From contig NZ_NEHW01000017.1 of the NCBI RefSeq assembly GCF_002112505.1, positions 53,979 through 117,978 of the forward strand: DNA of 64,000 nt, given 5' to 3'. Origin of the DNA: Pseudomonas sp. R28(2017) (GTDB taxonomy: Bacteria > Pseudomonadota > Gammaproteobacteria > Pseudomonadales > Pseudomonadaceae). This document shows, piece by piece, positions 7,551-18,092 of this stretch. The notes beneath the pieces are model-generated. The model saw nothing but the letters and a program-made list of their open reading frames with translations. It was not told the origin of the DNA and made no database searches. The translations under genes were made by a program, and so were the position numbers. Positions within the stretch are counted from its first letter, which is position 1. Each line of letters starts with the position of its first letter.

Positions 7551-10500
7551 ACCTGTCACGGCTGTTCATCCTCCGCCCGGTCGCTACCACGCTGACCATG
7601 CTGGCCATCGTCCTGGCCGGCCTGATCGCCTACAAGCTGCTGCCGGTGTCGGCCTTGCCCCAGGTCGATTACCCGACCATCCGCGTCATGACCTTGTACA
7701 CCGGCGCCAGCCCGCAGGTGATGACCAGCGCGGTGACCGCCCCGCTGGAGCGCCAGTTCGGCCAGATGCCGGGCCTCGAACAGATGGCCTCGACCAGTTC
7801 CGGCGGCGCCTCGGTGCTGACCCTGCGCTTCAGCCTGGACATGAACATGGACGTTGCCGAGCAACAGGTGCAGGCCGCGATCAACGCCGCCAGCAACCTG
7901 CTGCCCACTGACCTGCCAGCGCCACCGGTGTACAACAAGGTCAACCCGGCCGACACCCCGGTGCTGACCCTGGCCATTTCCAGCAAGACCATGCCGCTGC
8001 CCAAGCTCAACGACCTGGTCGACACCCGCGTGGCGCAGAAGCTCGCGCAGATCAGTGGCGTGGGCATGGTCAGCATCGCCGGCGGCCAGCGCCAGGCGGT
8101 GCGGATCAAGGTCAACGTCGATGCGCTGGCCGCCAACGGCCTCAACCTCGAAGACGTGCGCACCCTGATCGGCGCGTCCAATGTCAACCAGCCGAAGGGC
8201 AACTTCGACGGCCCGACCCGGGTGTCGATGCTCGATGCCAACGACCAGCTGCGTTCGCCCGAGGAATACGCCAACCTCATCCTTGCCTACAACAATGGCG
8301 CGCCGCTGCGCCTGAAGGACGTCGCCGAAATCGTCGACGGTGCCGAAAACGAACGCCTGGCCGCCTGGGCCAACCAGAACCAGGCCGTGCTGCTGAACAT
8401 CCAGCGCCAGCCCGGTGCCAATGTCATCGAAGTGGTCGACCGCATCAAGGCGCTGTTGCCATCGATCACCGACAACCTGCCGGCCGGCCTCGACGTGTCG
8501 GTGCTCACCGACCGCACCCAGACCATCCGCGCCGCGGTCAAGGACGTGCAGCATGAGCTGCTGATCGCCATCGTGCTGGTGGTGATGGTCACCTTCGTGT
8601 TCCTGCGCCGTTTCAGCGCCACCATCATCCCCTCGATCGCCGTGCCGCTGTCGCTGATCGGCACCTTTGGCGTGATGTACCTGGCCGGCTTCTCGGTCAA
8701 CAACCTGACGCTCATGGCCCTGACCATCGCCACCGGCTTCGTGGTCGACGACGCCATCGTCATGCTCGAGAACATCTCGCGCCACATCGAGGAAGGCGAG
8801 ACCCCGCTGCAGGCGGCGCTCAAGGGCGCCAGGCAGATCGGCTTCACCCTGATCTCGCTGACGTTCTCGCTGATCGCCGTACTGATCCCGTTGCTGTTCA
8901 TGGCAGATGTGGTCGGCCGGCTGTTCCGCGAATTCGCCATCACCCTGGCGGTGGCGATCCTGATTTCCCTGGTGGTGTCGCTGACCCTGACGCCGATGAT
9001 GTGCGCGCGCCTGCTCAAGCGCGAGCCCAGGGAAGAAGAGCAGGGCCGCTTCTACCGCGCCAGCGGTGCCTGGATCGACTGGATGATCGAGCACTACGGC
9101 CGTGGCCTGCAGTGGGTGCTCAAGCACCAGCCGCTGACCCTGCTGGTGGCCGTGGCCACCCTGGCACTCACCGTGCTGCTGTACATGGTGGTGCCCAAGG
9201 GCTTCTTCCCGGTGCAGGACACCGGGGTGATCCAGGGTATTTCCGAGGCACCGCAGTCCACCTCGTTCGCGGCCATGAGCGAGCGCCAGCAGGCCCTGAG
9301 CAAGATCATCCTGCAGGACCCGGCAGTGCAGAGCCTGTCGTCCTACATCGGTGTCGACGGCGACAACGCCACGCTCAACAGTGGCCGCCTGCTGATCAAC
9401 CTCAAGCCCCACGGCGAGCGTGATGTCACCGCCGGTGACGTGATCAGCCGCCTGCAGCCGCAACTCGACAAACTGGTCGGTATCCGCCTGTTCATGCAGC
9501 CAGTGCAGGACCTGAGTATCGAGGACCGGGTCAGCCGCACCCAGTACCAGTTCAGCCTGTCGTCGCCCGATGCCGACCTGCTGGCACAGTGGAGCGGCAA
9601 GCTGGTGCAGGCCCTGCAGCAGCGCCCGGAGCTGCAGGACGTCGCCAGTGACCTGCAAGACAAGGGCCTGCAGGTGTACCTGGTGATCGACCGTGACATG
9701 GCCAGCCGCCTGGGCATCACCGTGTCGCAGATCACCAACGCCCTGTACGACGCCTTCGGCCAGCGGCAGATCTCCACCATCTACACCCAGGCCAGCCAGT
9801 ACCGCGTGGTGCTGCAGTCACAGGATGCGGCGGTGATCGGCCCGCAGGCGCTGGAATCGATCCACGTCAAGGCCACCGATGGCGGCCAGGTGCGGCTGTC
9901 GGCGCTGGCGCGCATCGAGCAGCGCCAGGCGCAGCTGGCCATTTCGCACATCGGCCAGTTCCCGGCGGTGACCCTGTCGTTCAACCTGGCCCATGGTGCG
10001 TCGCTGGGCGAGGCGGTCAAGGTGATCGAGCAGGTGCAGCAGGACATCGGCATGCCGCTTGGCGTGCAGACCCGCTTCCAGGGCGCCGCCGAAGCCTTCC
10101 AGGCCTCGCTGTCGAGCACCTTGCTGCTGATCCTGGCGGCGGTGGTGACCATGTATATCGTGCTGGGTGTGCTCTACGAGAGCTACATCCACCCGGTGAC
10201 CATCCTCTCGACCTTGCCGTCGGCGGCGGTCGGCGCCTTGCTGGCGCTGATCCTCAGCGGCAACGACCTGGGCATGATCGCGATCATCGGCATCATCCTG
10301 CTGATCGGCATCGTCAAGAAGAACGCGATCATGATGATCGACTTTGCCCTCGAGGCCGAGCGCAACCAGGGCATGAGCCCGCAGGATGCGATCTACCAGG
10401 CGGCGCTGCTGCGTTTCCGGCCGATCCTGATGACCACCCTGGCCGCGCTGTTCGGCGCCGTGCCGCTGATGCTGGCCACCGGCTCCGGTGCCGAGCTGCG

Positions 10501-10645
10501 CCAGCCGTTGGGCCTGGTGATGGTCGGCGGCCTGCTGGTCAGCCAGGTGCTGACGCTGTTCACCACGCCGGTCATCTACCTGTACTTCGACCGCCTGGCC
10601 CGCCGCTGGCGCCCGGCCGCTGACGCGCAGCAGGCCGAGGCATGA
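7547..10645 (+). CDS. muxB: RND multidrug efflux permease MuxB
   Basis: The 1032-residue inner-membrane RND pump starts NLSRLFILRPVATTLTMLAIV. Periplasmic docking loops lie at about 30-330 and 560-860. The TM4 proton-relay stretch is GFVVDDAIVMLENISRHIE (DD pair at about residue 405), and the TM10-12 region carries GIVKKNAIMMIDFALEAE. It forms the hetero-multimeric drug/proton antiporter with MuxC. It overlaps muxA and muxC by 4 bp each. It is one of two tandem RND subunits, as expected for the MdtBC/MuxBC subclass. Confidence 0.95.
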   Translation: MNLSRLFILRPVATTLTMLAIVLAGLIAYKLLPVSALPQVDYPTIRVMTLYTGASPQVMTSAVTAPLERQFGQMPGLEQMASTSSGGASVLTLRFSLDMNMDVAEQQVQAAINAASNLLPTDLPAPPVYNKVNPADTPVLTLAISSKTMPLPKLNDLVDTRVAQKLAQISGVGMVSIAGGQRQAVRIKVNVDALAANGLNLEDVRTLIGASNVNQPKGNFDGPTRVSMLDANDQLRSPEEYANLILAYNNGAPLRLKDVAEIVDGAENERLAAWANQNQAVLLNIQRQPGANVIEVVDRIKALLPSITDNLPAGLDVSVLTDRTQTIRAAVKDVQHELLIAIVLVVMVTFVFLRRFSATIIPSIAVPLSLIGTFGVMYLAGFSVNNLTLMALTIATGFVVDDAIVMLENISRHIEEGETPLQAALKGARQIGFTLISLTFSLIAVLIPLLFMADVVGRLFREFAITLAVAILISLVVSLTLTPMMCARLLKREPREEEQGRFYRASGAWIDWMIEHYGRGLQWVLKHQPLTLLVAVATLALTVLLYMVVPKGFFPVQDTGVIQGISEAPQSTSFAAMSERQQALSKIILQDPAVQSLSSYIGVDGDNATLNSGRLLINLKPHGERDVTAGDVISRLQPQLDKLVGIRLFMQPVQDLSIEDRVSRTQYQFSLSSPDADLLAQWSGKLVQALQQRPELQDVASDLQDKGLQVYLVIDRDMASRLGITVSQITNALYDAFGQRQISTIYTQASQYRVVLQSQDAAVIGPQALESIHVKATDGGQVRLSALARIEQRQAQLAISHIGQFPAVTLSFNLAHGASLGEAVKVIEQVQQDIGMPLGVQTRFQGAAEAFQASLSSTLLLILAAVVTMYIVLGVLYESYIHPVTILSTLPSAAVGALLALILSGNDLGMIAIIGIILLIGIVKKNAIMMIDFALEAERNQGMSPQDAIYQAALLRFRPILMTTLAALFGAVPLMLATGSGAELRQPLGLVMVGGLLVSQVLTLFTTPVIYLYFDRLARRWRPAADAQQAEA

Positions 10646-13600
10646 ACCTGTCCGGTCCTTTCATCCGCCGGCCCGTGGCGACCATGCTGCTGAGCCTGGC
10701 GATCATGCTGCTGGGCGGCGTCAGCTTCGGCCTGCTGCCGGTCTCGCCGTTGCCGCAGATGGACTTCCCGGTGATCGTCGTGCAAGCCAACCTGTCCGGC
10801 GCCAGCCCCGAGGTCATGGCCGCCACCGTGGCCACGCCGCTGGAGCGCAAGCTCGGTAGCATCGCCGGCGTCACCACCCTGACCAGCAGCTCCAACCAGG
10901 GCTCGACGCGGGTGATCATCGGCTTCGAGATGGGCCGCGACATCGACGGTGCGGCGCGCGAGGTGCAGGCGGCGATCAACGCCACGCGCAACCTGCTGCC
11001 CAGCGGCATGCGCAGCATGCCCACCTACAAGAAGATCAACCCGTCACAGGCACCGATCATGGTGCTCTCGCTGACCTCCAGCGTGTTGCAGAAGGGCCAG
11101 CTGTACGACCTGGCCGATACCATCCTGTCGCAGAGCCTGGCCCAGGTCAGCGGGGTAGGGGAAGTGCAGATCGGTGGCAGCTCGCTGCCGGCGGTGCGCA
11201 TCGCCGTCGAGCCGCAGCTGCTCAACCAGTACAGCCTGTCGCTGGACGAGGTGCGCACGGCGGTGTCCAACGCCAACCAGCGTCGGCCCATGGGCTTTGT
11301 CGAGGACGCCCAGCGCAACTGGCAGGTGCGCGCCAATGACCAGCTGGAAACCGCCAAGGACTACGAGCCGATCGTGATCCGCCAGTCGAACGGCACCATC
11401 TTGCGCCTGTCGGACGTGGCCACCATCACCGATGGCGTCGAGAACCGCTACAACAGCGGCTTCTTCAACGACCAGAGCGCCGTGTTGCTGGTGGTCAACC
11501 GCCAGACCGGCGCCAACATCATCCAGACCGTCGACCAGATCAAGGCGCAGCTGCCGGCCCTGCAGTCGCTGCTGCCGGCCAGCGTGCAACTGAACGTGGC
11601 CATGGACCGTTCGCCGGTGATCAAGGCCACCCTCAAGGAGGCCGAGCACACCTTGCTGATCGCCGTGGTGCTGGTGATCCTGGTGGTCTACCTGTTCCTC
11701 GGCAGCCTGCGCGCCTCGCTGATCCCCAGCCTGGCGGTGCCGGTGTCGCTGGTGGGCACCTTCGCGGTGATGTACCTGTGCGGCTTCTCGCTGAACAACC
11801 TGTCGCTGATGGCGCTGATCCTGGCCACCGGCCTGGTGGTGGACGATGCCATCGTGGTGCTGGAGAACATCTCGCGGCATATCGAGGACGGCCAGCCGCC
11901 GATGCGTGCGGCGTTTCTCGGCGCCAAGGAGGTCGGTTTCACCCTGCTGTCGATGAACGTCTCGCTGGTGGCGGTGTTCGTTTCGATCCTGTTCATGGGC
12001 GGCATCGTGCGCAACCTGTTCCAGGAGTTCTCGATCACCCTGGCGGCGGCGATCATCGTCTCGTTGGTGGTGTCGCTGACCCTCACGCCGATGCTGTGCG
12101 CCCGCTGGCTCAAGCCCCACCGTGCCGAGCAGACACGCTTGCAGCGCTGGAGCGACAAGGCGCACCGGCGCATGGTCGATGCCTACGACCGCAGCCTTGG
12201 CTGGGCCTTGCGCCACAAGCGCCTGACGCTGATCAGCCTGCTGGCGACCATCGGCCTGAACATCGCCCTCTACGTGGTGGTGCCCAAGACCCTGATGCCG
12301 CAGCAGGACACCGGCCAGTTGCAAGGTTTCATCCGCGGCGACGACGGGCTGTCCTTCAGCGTCATGCAGCCAAAGATGGAAATCTACCGCCGCGCGCTGT
12401 TGGCCGACCCGGCAGTGGAGAGCGTGGCGGGTTTCATCGGCGGCAACAGCGGCACCAACAACGCCTTCGTGCTGGTGCGCCTGAAGCCCATCGCCGAGCG
12501 CAAGCTCGATGCGCAGAAGGTCATCGAGCGCCTGCGCAAGGAAATGCCCAAGGTGCCTGGCGGGCGGCTGTTCCTGATGGCCGACCAGGACCTGCAACTG
12601 GGCGGCGGTGGCCGTGACCAGACCTCCTCGCAGTACCTGTATACCCTGCAGAGCGGCGACCTGGCGGCCCTGCGCCAGTGGTTCCCCAAGGTGGTCGCGG
12701 CGTTGCGCGCGTTGCCCGAGCTGACGGCCATCGATGCCCGTGACGGCTCCGGCACCCAGCAGGTGACCCTGGTCGTCGACCGTGACCAGGCCAAGCGCCT
12801 GGGCATCGACATGGACATGATCACCGCCGTGCTCAACAACGCCTACAGCCAGCGGCAGATCTCGACCATCTACGACAGCCTCAACCAGTACCAGGTGGTG
12901 CTGGAGATCAACCCGAAATACGCCTGGGACCCAAGCACCCTGGAGCAGGTGCAGGTGATCACCAGTGACGGTGCGCGGGTGCCGCTGTCGACCATCGCCC
13001 ACTATGAGAACAGCCTGGCCAATGACCGGGTCAGCCATGAAGGCCAGTTCGCCTCCGAAGACATCGCCTTCGATGTTGCCGAAGGCTACAGCCCCGACCA
13101 GGCCATGGCTGCGGTCGAGCGGGAAGTGGCCAAGCTGGGCTTGCCCGAGGAAGTGATCGCCAAGCTTGGCGGCACGGCCAGTGCGTTCGCCAAGACCCAG
13201 GAAGGGCAGCCGTTCATGATCCTCGGTGCCCTGGTGCTGGTGTACCTGGTGCTGGGCATCCTCTACGAAAGCTACATCCACCCGCTGACCATCCTGTCGA
13301 CCTTGCCCTCGGCCGGTGTCGGCGCCTTGCTCGCGTTGTACGCCACTGGCGGCGAATTCAGCCTGATCTCCTTGCTGGGCCTGTTCCTGCTGATCGGCGT
13401 GGTGAAGAAGAACGCCATTCTGATGATCGACCTGGCCCTGCAGCTGGAGCGCCATCAGGGCCTGAGCCCGGAGGAGTCGATCCGCCGTGCCTGCCTGCTG
13501 CGCCTGCGGCCGATCCTGATGACCACCCTGGCTGCCATCCTGGGTGCCTTGCCGCTGCTGATCAGCCGCGCCGAAGGTGCCGAGATGCGCCAGCCGCTGG

Positions 13601-13749
13601 GCCTGACCATCATTGGCGGCCTGGTCGTCAGCCAGCTGCTGACCCTTTACACGACGCCGGTGGTGTACCTGTACCTGGACCGCCTGCGTCACCGATTCAA
13701 CCATTGGCGCGGTGTACGCACCGACGCCGCCCTGGACACGCCGCTATGA
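10642..13749 (+). CDS. muxC: RND multidrug efflux permease MuxC
   Basis: The second RND subunit (1035 residues) begins NLSGPFIRRPVATMLLSLAIM and carries the TM4 motif GLVVDDAIVVLENISRHIED and GVVKKNAILMIDLALQLER near the C terminus. It resembles MuxB throughout but has diverged, consistent with the MdtB/MdtC division of labour. The start overlaps the muxB stop (ATGA) and its own stop overlaps the opmB ATG. All catalytic-type residues appear intact. Confidence 0.95.
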   Translation: MNLSGPFIRRPVATMLLSLAIMLLGGVSFGLLPVSPLPQMDFPVIVVQANLSGASPEVMAATVATPLERKLGSIAGVTTLTSSSNQGSTRVIIGFEMGRDIDGAAREVQAAINATRNLLPSGMRSMPTYKKINPSQAPIMVLSLTSSVLQKGQLYDLADTILSQSLAQVSGVGEVQIGGSSLPAVRIAVEPQLLNQYSLSLDEVRTAVSNANQRRPMGFVEDAQRNWQVRANDQLETAKDYEPIVIRQSNGTILRLSDVATITDGVENRYNSGFFNDQSAVLLVVNRQTGANIIQTVDQIKAQLPALQSLLPASVQLNVAMDRSPVIKATLKEAEHTLLIAVVLVILVVYLFLGSLRASLIPSLAVPVSLVGTFAVMYLCGFSLNNLSLMALILATGLVVDDAIVVLENISRHIEDGQPPMRAAFLGAKEVGFTLLSMNVSLVAVFVSILFMGGIVRNLFQEFSITLAAAIIVSLVVSLTLTPMLCARWLKPHRAEQTRLQRWSDKAHRRMVDAYDRSLGWALRHKRLTLISLLATIGLNIALYVVVPKTLMPQQDTGQLQGFIRGDDGLSFSVMQPKMEIYRRALLADPAVESVAGFIGGNSGTNNAFVLVRLKPIAERKLDAQKVIERLRKEMPKVPGGRLFLMADQDLQLGGGGRDQTSSQYLYTLQSGDLAALRQWFPKVVAALRALPELTAIDARDGSGTQQVTLVVDRDQAKRLGIDMDMITAVLNNAYSQRQISTIYDSLNQYQVVLEINPKYAWDPSTLEQVQVITSDGARVPLSTIAHYENSLANDRVSHEGQFASEDIAFDVAEGYSPDQAMAAVEREVAKLGLPEEVIAKLGGTASAFAKTQEGQPFMILGALVLVYLVLGILYESYIHPLTILSTLPSAGVGALLALYATGGEFSLISLLGLFLLIGVVKKNAILMIDLALQLERHQGLSPEESIRRACLLRLRPILMTTLAAILGALPLLISRAEGAEMRQPLGLTIIGGLVVSQLLTLYTTPVVYLYLDRLRHRFNHWRGVRTDAALDTPL

Positions 13750-15233
13750 ACTTCGCCCAGACCCCACTTCACCGTGCCTTGCAGTTGCTGACCCGTGGGC
13801 GGGGCTCACGCCTGGCCGGCGCCGGGCTGTGCGTGGCCATGCTCAGCGCCTGTACCCTGAGCCCGGACTACCACCGCCCGGCGCTGAGCACGCCGGCGCA
13901 GTACAAGCAGGCCGAGGGCTGGACCCAGGCCAACCCGTCCGATGCCATCGCCCGTGGCGCCTGGTGGGAGATCTACGGCGATGCCGGGTTGAATGCGCTG
14001 GTCGAAGAACTCAACCGCAGCAACCAGACCGTTGCGCAATCGGAAGCCCAGTACCGCCAGGCCCAGGCCCTGGTGCGCAGCAGCCGGGCGTCGCTGTTCC
14101 CCAGCCTGGACCTGAGTGCCAGCAAGAACCGTTCGGCACAAGGTACCGGCAGTTCCAGTTCCAGCCTGTCCAACAACAGCAGCGGCATCCGCAACACCTA
14201 CAACGCGCAGCTCGGCGTCAGTTGGGAAGTCGACCTGTGGGGCAAGCTGCGCGAGACCTTGAACGCCAACGAGGCCAGTGCCGAAGCCAGCTTCGCCGAC
14301 CTGGCCGCAATCCGCCTCAGCCAGCAGTCGGAGCTTGTGCAGAACTACCTGCAGCTGCGGGTGATCGATGAGCAGAAGCGCTTGCTGGAGGCCACCGTCG
14401 CGACCTACGAGCGTTCGCTGCGGATGAACGAAAACCAGTACCGCGCCGGTGTCGCCGGCCCGGATGCGGTGGCCCAGGCACGCACCCAGCTGAAGTCCAC
14501 CCAGGCCGACCTGATCGACCTGATCTGGCAGCGTGCACAGTTCGAGAACGCCATCGCCGTGTTACTCGGCAAGGCCCCGGCCGAGTTCTCCCTGGCCGAC
14601 AGCAAGCGCATTCCGGCGCTGCCGCAGATCCCGGTGGCACTGCCGTCGCAACTGCTCGAACGCCGCCCCGACATCGCATCGGCCGAGCGCAATGTGATCG
14701 CCGCCAACGCCAATATCGGCGTGGCGCGTGCCGCTTACTTCCCCGACTTGAGCCTGAGCATGAGCGGCGGCTATTCCAGCAGCAGCTTCAGCAACTGGAT
14801 CGAGCTGCCCAACCGCTACTGGTCGGTGGGGCCGCAACTGGCGCTGACCCTGTTCGACGCCGGCAAGCGCAGCGCCGAGGTTGACCGCACCCGGGCGGTG
14901 TATGACCAGACCGTGGCGCAGTACCGCCAGACCGTGCTCGACGGCTTCAAGGAAGTGGAGAACTTCCTGGTGCAGTTGAAGGTGTACGCCGACGAAGCCG
15001 TGGTGCGCCAGGAAGCGCTGGAAGCGGCCCGCGAGTCGTTGCGCCTGACCGAGAACCAGTACCGCGCCGGCCTGATCGGTTACCTGGATGTGGTCAACGT
15101 GCAGACCACCGCGCTCAGTAACGAGCGCAGTGCACTGACCCTGCTGGAAGGGCGCCTGGTGGCCAGCGTGCAGTTGATTGCCGCGCTTGGCGGTGGCTGG
15201 GATGCCGAACAGGCGTTTGCCCAGCAGGAGTGA
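13746..15233 (+). CDS. opmB: Outer-membrane efflux channel lipoprotein OpmB
   Basis: This 495-residue TolC/NodT-type outer-membrane factor is the exit duct for MuxABC. The N terminus has a hydrophobic signal and lipobox (LCVAMLSAC, Cys near residue 35) followed by TLSPDYHRP, as in other NodT lipoproteins. Two OEP repeats span about 70-275 and 295-490, each containing an ENQYRAG motif (ENQYRAGVAGPD and ENQYRAGLIGYLD). The ATG at 13746 overlaps the muxC stop and was chosen over an upstream in-frame start inside muxC. Confidence 0.93.
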   Translation: MNFAQTPLHRALQLLTRGRGSRLAGAGLCVAMLSACTLSPDYHRPALSTPAQYKQAEGWTQANPSDAIARGAWWEIYGDAGLNALVEELNRSNQTVAQSEAQYRQAQALVRSSRASLFPSLDLSASKNRSAQGTGSSSSSLSNNSSGIRNTYNAQLGVSWEVDLWGKLRETLNANEASAEASFADLAAIRLSQQSELVQNYLQLRVIDEQKRLLEATVATYERSLRMNENQYRAGVAGPDAVAQARTQLKSTQADLIDLIWQRAQFENAIAVLLGKAPAEFSLADSKRIPALPQIPVALPSQLLERRPDIASAERNVIAANANIGVARAAYFPDLSLSMSGGYSSSSFSNWIELPNRYWSVGPQLALTLFDAGKRSAEVDRTRAVYDQTVAQYRQTVLDGFKEVENFLVQLKVYADEAVVRQEALEAARESLRLTENQYRAGLIGYLDVVNVQTTALSNERSALTLLEGRLVASVQLIAALGGGWDAEQAFAQQE

Positions 15234-15402
15234 ACCGTGCTCAACGGCTGGCCGCTCCTACAAGATGCGAGTCAGCCGACAAGTGGCAATATGCCTTCAT
15301 TTGACATTGAAAGCGCTCTATTTCAAACAATCCGAAGACCTTTTCCATTCTTTGGATCCATTCCCATTCGCACAAACCCCGTGCGTTTCGGCAAAGCTTG
15401 AG

Positions 15403-15408
15403 TACAAT
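15403..15408 (+). promoter_or_regulatory. Possible -10 box ahead of the MHYT-GGDEF-EAL gene
   Basis: TACAAT at 15403-15408 lies 45 bp upstream of the ATG in an AT-richer intergenic stretch. No good -35 box is visible at 17 bp. A TTGACA at 15300 is too far away to pair with it. Confidence 0.25.
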
Positions 15409-15452
15409 CGTCAGTTTTTTCCGGGCCCCCCTGTCCCGAGCTGGATTTTCCA

Positions 15453-17540
15453 ATGCTGAACGGTAGTTATTCCTCCGCGCTGGTGCTTATCTCACTCTGC
15501 GTGGCCATTCTCGCCTCCTATACCGCCCTCGACCTGACCGGCCGCATCGCCACGGCCAAGGGCCGCGCCGTGCAGCTTTGGATGGGGGGAGGCGCGTTGG
15601 CCATGGGCATCGGCGTGTGGTCGATGCACTTCATCGGCATGCTCGCCTTCAGCCTGCCCATTGCCTTGGGTTATGACATTGGCCTGACCGTGTTGTCACT
15701 GCTGATTGCCGTGTTGTCCTCCGGCTTCGCCCTGTGGCTGGTAAGCCAGCCGAGCCTGCCCAAGCTGCAGCTGGCGTTCGGTGCGTTGATCATGGGCTCC
15801 GGCATCGCCTGCATGCACTACACCGGCATGGCGGCGCTGCGCATGCTGCCCGGCATCGATTATGACCCGGCCTTGTTCGGCGCTTCGCTGGCCATTGCGG
15901 TCGGCGCTTCGGCAGCCGCCTTGTGGATTGCCTTCCGCCTGCGCCAGCACACTCCGTACGTGCGCCAGGTGCGCGGCCTGGCGGCCATGGTGATGGGGGT
16001 TGCCATCGTCGGCATGCACTACACCGGCATGGCCGCGGCGAACTTTCCCGAGGGCAGCTACTGCGGCGCGTTGACCAGCGGGTTGCAGGGCGATGGCCTG
16101 GTCTATCTGGTGCTCATCACCACCCTGGCGGTGCTGGCCGTGGCCTTGCTCACCTCGGTGCTGGATGCACGCCTGGAAGCACGCACGGCAGCACTGGCCC
16201 ACTCGCTTACCCTGGCCAACCAGGAGCTGACCCAGCTGGCCTTGCACGACACCTTGACCGGGCTGCCCAACCGCACGCTGTTGTCCGACCGGATCGATCA
16301 GGCGATTGGCAAGGTGGCGGAGCAGGGCGGCTGCTTTGCGCTGATGTTCATCGACCTCGATGGCTTCAAGCCGGTCAACGACGCCTTTGGTCACCATGTC
16401 GGCGACCTGTTGCTCAAGGCCGTGGCGGCGCGCCTGCGCGGGCATCTGCACAGCCAGGACACCCTGGCGCGGATCGGCGGTGACGAGTTCGTGCTGCTGG
16501 TGGAACTGCAGGAGCCGGAAGACGCCATGGATGTAGCGGTCAAGCAGGTCAACCTGGTGTCACGCGCTTTCCGCGTCGCCGAGCATGACCTGCAACTGAC
16601 GGCCAGCCTGGGCATCGTGCTGTACCCCGGCAACGGCCAGGATCAGCTCGAACTGCTGCGCAACGCCGACGCTGCCATGTACCACGCCAAGAGCGCCGGC
16701 AAGAACGGCTACAGCTTCTTCGACGCGTCGATGAACAGCAATGCCCGCCAGCAGTTGCAGCTGTTGCAGGACCTGCGCACGGCCCTGGACCAGGGCCAGT
16801 TCCGCTTGCACTACCAACCCAAGTTCGACGCCCAGGCCTGCGCACCGATCGGTGCCGAAGCTTTGCTGCGCTGGGAGCACCCACAGCACGGCCTGATGCT
16901 GCCAGACCGTTTCATCGGCCTGGCGGAAAAGACCGGCCTGATCATCCCCATCGGCGAGTGGGTGCTGGATGAAGCCTGCCGGCAGATGCGCCAGTGGGTC
17001 GAACAGGGGCATGCGGACTGGCGCATGGCGGTCAACCTGTCGGCCATCCAGTTCTGCCACGCCGGCCTGGTGGACAGCGTCGCCCGGGCCTTGCGGGAGA
17101 ACGGCCTGGCAGCCAATCGCCTGACCCTGGAGATTACCGAAACCACCGCCATGCACGACGCCGACGCCAGCCTGACAGTATTGCAGCGCTTGTCGGACAT
17201 GGGCGTGGATTTGTCCATCGACGACTTCGGCACAGGCTATTCAAGCCTGATGTACCTCAAGCGGCTGCCGGCCAACGAGCTGAAGATCGACCGTGGTTTC
17301 GTGCGTGATCTGGAGCAGGACAGCGACGACGCGGCGATCGTCTCGGCGATCGTCGCCCTGGGCCAGGCGCTGGGCCTGCGCATCGTTGCCGAAGGGGTGG
17401 AAACCAACCGCCAGCAGGACTTCCTGACCCGCCTGGGGTGCGATTCGCTGCAAGGCTATTTGCTCGGTCAGCCGGTGCCGGCCGAGCAGTTCATGGGCAA
17501 GTTGCAGGCGTTGCGCGAGGAAAGCGAGGCGGTTGTCTAA
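15453..17540 (+). CDS. MHYT-GGDEF-EAL cyclic-di-GMP signalling protein
   Basis: The 695-residue membrane protein has an N-terminal seven-helix MHYT sensor with three repeats (SMHFIGM, CMHYTGM, GMHYTGM), thought to bind copper and sense a diatomic gas. A GGDEF domain follows with intact GGDEF at residues 342-346. The EAL domain starts with EALLRWEHP near residue 469 and keeps ETT, DDFGTGYSS, the K of LKIDRGF and EGVE. Both catalytic motifs are intact, so it could make and/or break c-di-GMP. The stop overlaps the convergent DUF1652 gene by 4 bp. Which activity dominates cannot be told from sequence. Confidence 0.92.
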   Translation: MLNGSYSSALVLISLCVAILASYTALDLTGRIATAKGRAVQLWMGGGALAMGIGVWSMHFIGMLAFSLPIALGYDIGLTVLSLLIAVLSSGFALWLVSQPSLPKLQLAFGALIMGSGIACMHYTGMAALRMLPGIDYDPALFGASLAIAVGASAAALWIAFRLRQHTPYVRQVRGLAAMVMGVAIVGMHYTGMAAANFPEGSYCGALTSGLQGDGLVYLVLITTLAVLAVALLTSVLDARLEARTAALAHSLTLANQELTQLALHDTLTGLPNRTLLSDRIDQAIGKVAEQGGCFALMFIDLDGFKPVNDAFGHHVGDLLLKAVAARLRGHLHSQDTLARIGGDEFVLLVELQEPEDAMDVAVKQVNLVSRAFRVAEHDLQLTASLGIVLYPGNGQDQLELLRNADAAMYHAKSAGKNGYSFFDASMNSNARQQLQLLQDLRTALDQGQFRLHYQPKFDAQACAPIGAEALLRWEHPQHGLMLPDRFIGLAEKTGLIIPIGEWVLDEACRQMRQWVEQGHADWRMAVNLSAIQFCHAGLVDSVARALRENGLAANRLTLEITETTAMHDADASLTVLQRLSDMGVDLSIDDFGTGYSSLMYLKRLPANELKIDRGFVRDLEQDSDDAAIVSAIVALGQALGLRIVAEGVETNRQQDFLTRLGCDSLQGYLLGQPVPAEQFMGKLQALREESEAVV

Positions 17541-17797
17541 CCCGCATCGAGCAGGGTAAAGGGGGGCGCAAAGGCCTCCATCTCGGCCTCCACGGCCTCG
17601 ATGATGCGTTCGACATCCGCTGCGGCCATGATCGCCGTGCAGGGAATGCCGGCGATGGCCAGCAGGGTCTCGCCAGTGGCGCGGTCAAACAAGCGTGCAA
17701 CCATGCTGCGCGGTGCATCCATGCTGGCTTCGAAGCCCAGCGGATGGAAATGCCAGCGCATCACCTGGCAGGCGTTGGGGAACGTCATCTTGTTCAA
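17537..17797 (-). CDS. DUF1652 domain protein
   Basis: The 86-residue protein is of the Pseudomonas-restricted DUF1652 family, with no known function. The characteristic start FPNACQVMRWHFHPLGFEASMD is present, followed by a conserved-looking GETLLAIAGIPC and an acidic C-terminal helix. There is no signal peptide, so it is probably cytoplasmic. It converges on the c-di-GMP gene with overlapping stop codons. The start is supported by GGAGG in AAGGAGGCTGGCTTGAAC just upstream. The 295 bp between this start and the next gene hold no recognisable feature besides presumed promoters. Confidence 0.8.
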   Translation of the reverse strand: MNKMTFPNACQVMRWHFHPLGFEASMDAPRSMVARLFDRATGETLLAIAGIPCTAIMAAADVERIIEAVEAEMEAFAPPFTLLDAG

Positions 17798-18092
17798 GCC
17801 AGCCTCCTTGTCCTTGCCTGGACGCGGTGATTCGGTAGCCGTTCGTTCGGCGCCGGGAACCTAACCATAGCACCTGCCACAGGTAATGTTCGGGGCAAAA
17901 CAAGACAAATGTATTAATGCATGACAGCAGTCACAGAGCGGTCATGCGAGCCGTCTGACGGCAAATGGCCACGCAAACGTTTTCACTGCACGAAGGCGGC
18001 ATGGTCAAGGCTTTGCTCTGCTATTTTTACCCTCATTCGGCGCACAGCGTTTTCGGACGAGCGGTGCGAGCTGGGCAGACAGGGAGACAGTC

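Noticed and set aside
11044..13704. Long - strand frames opposite muxB and muxC (700 and 886 codons, including 7556-9658)
   Set aside because: The translations are rich in His, Gln and Asp repeats typical of antisense of GC-rich genes. The + strand frames are full-length RND pumps with overlapping starts and stops.
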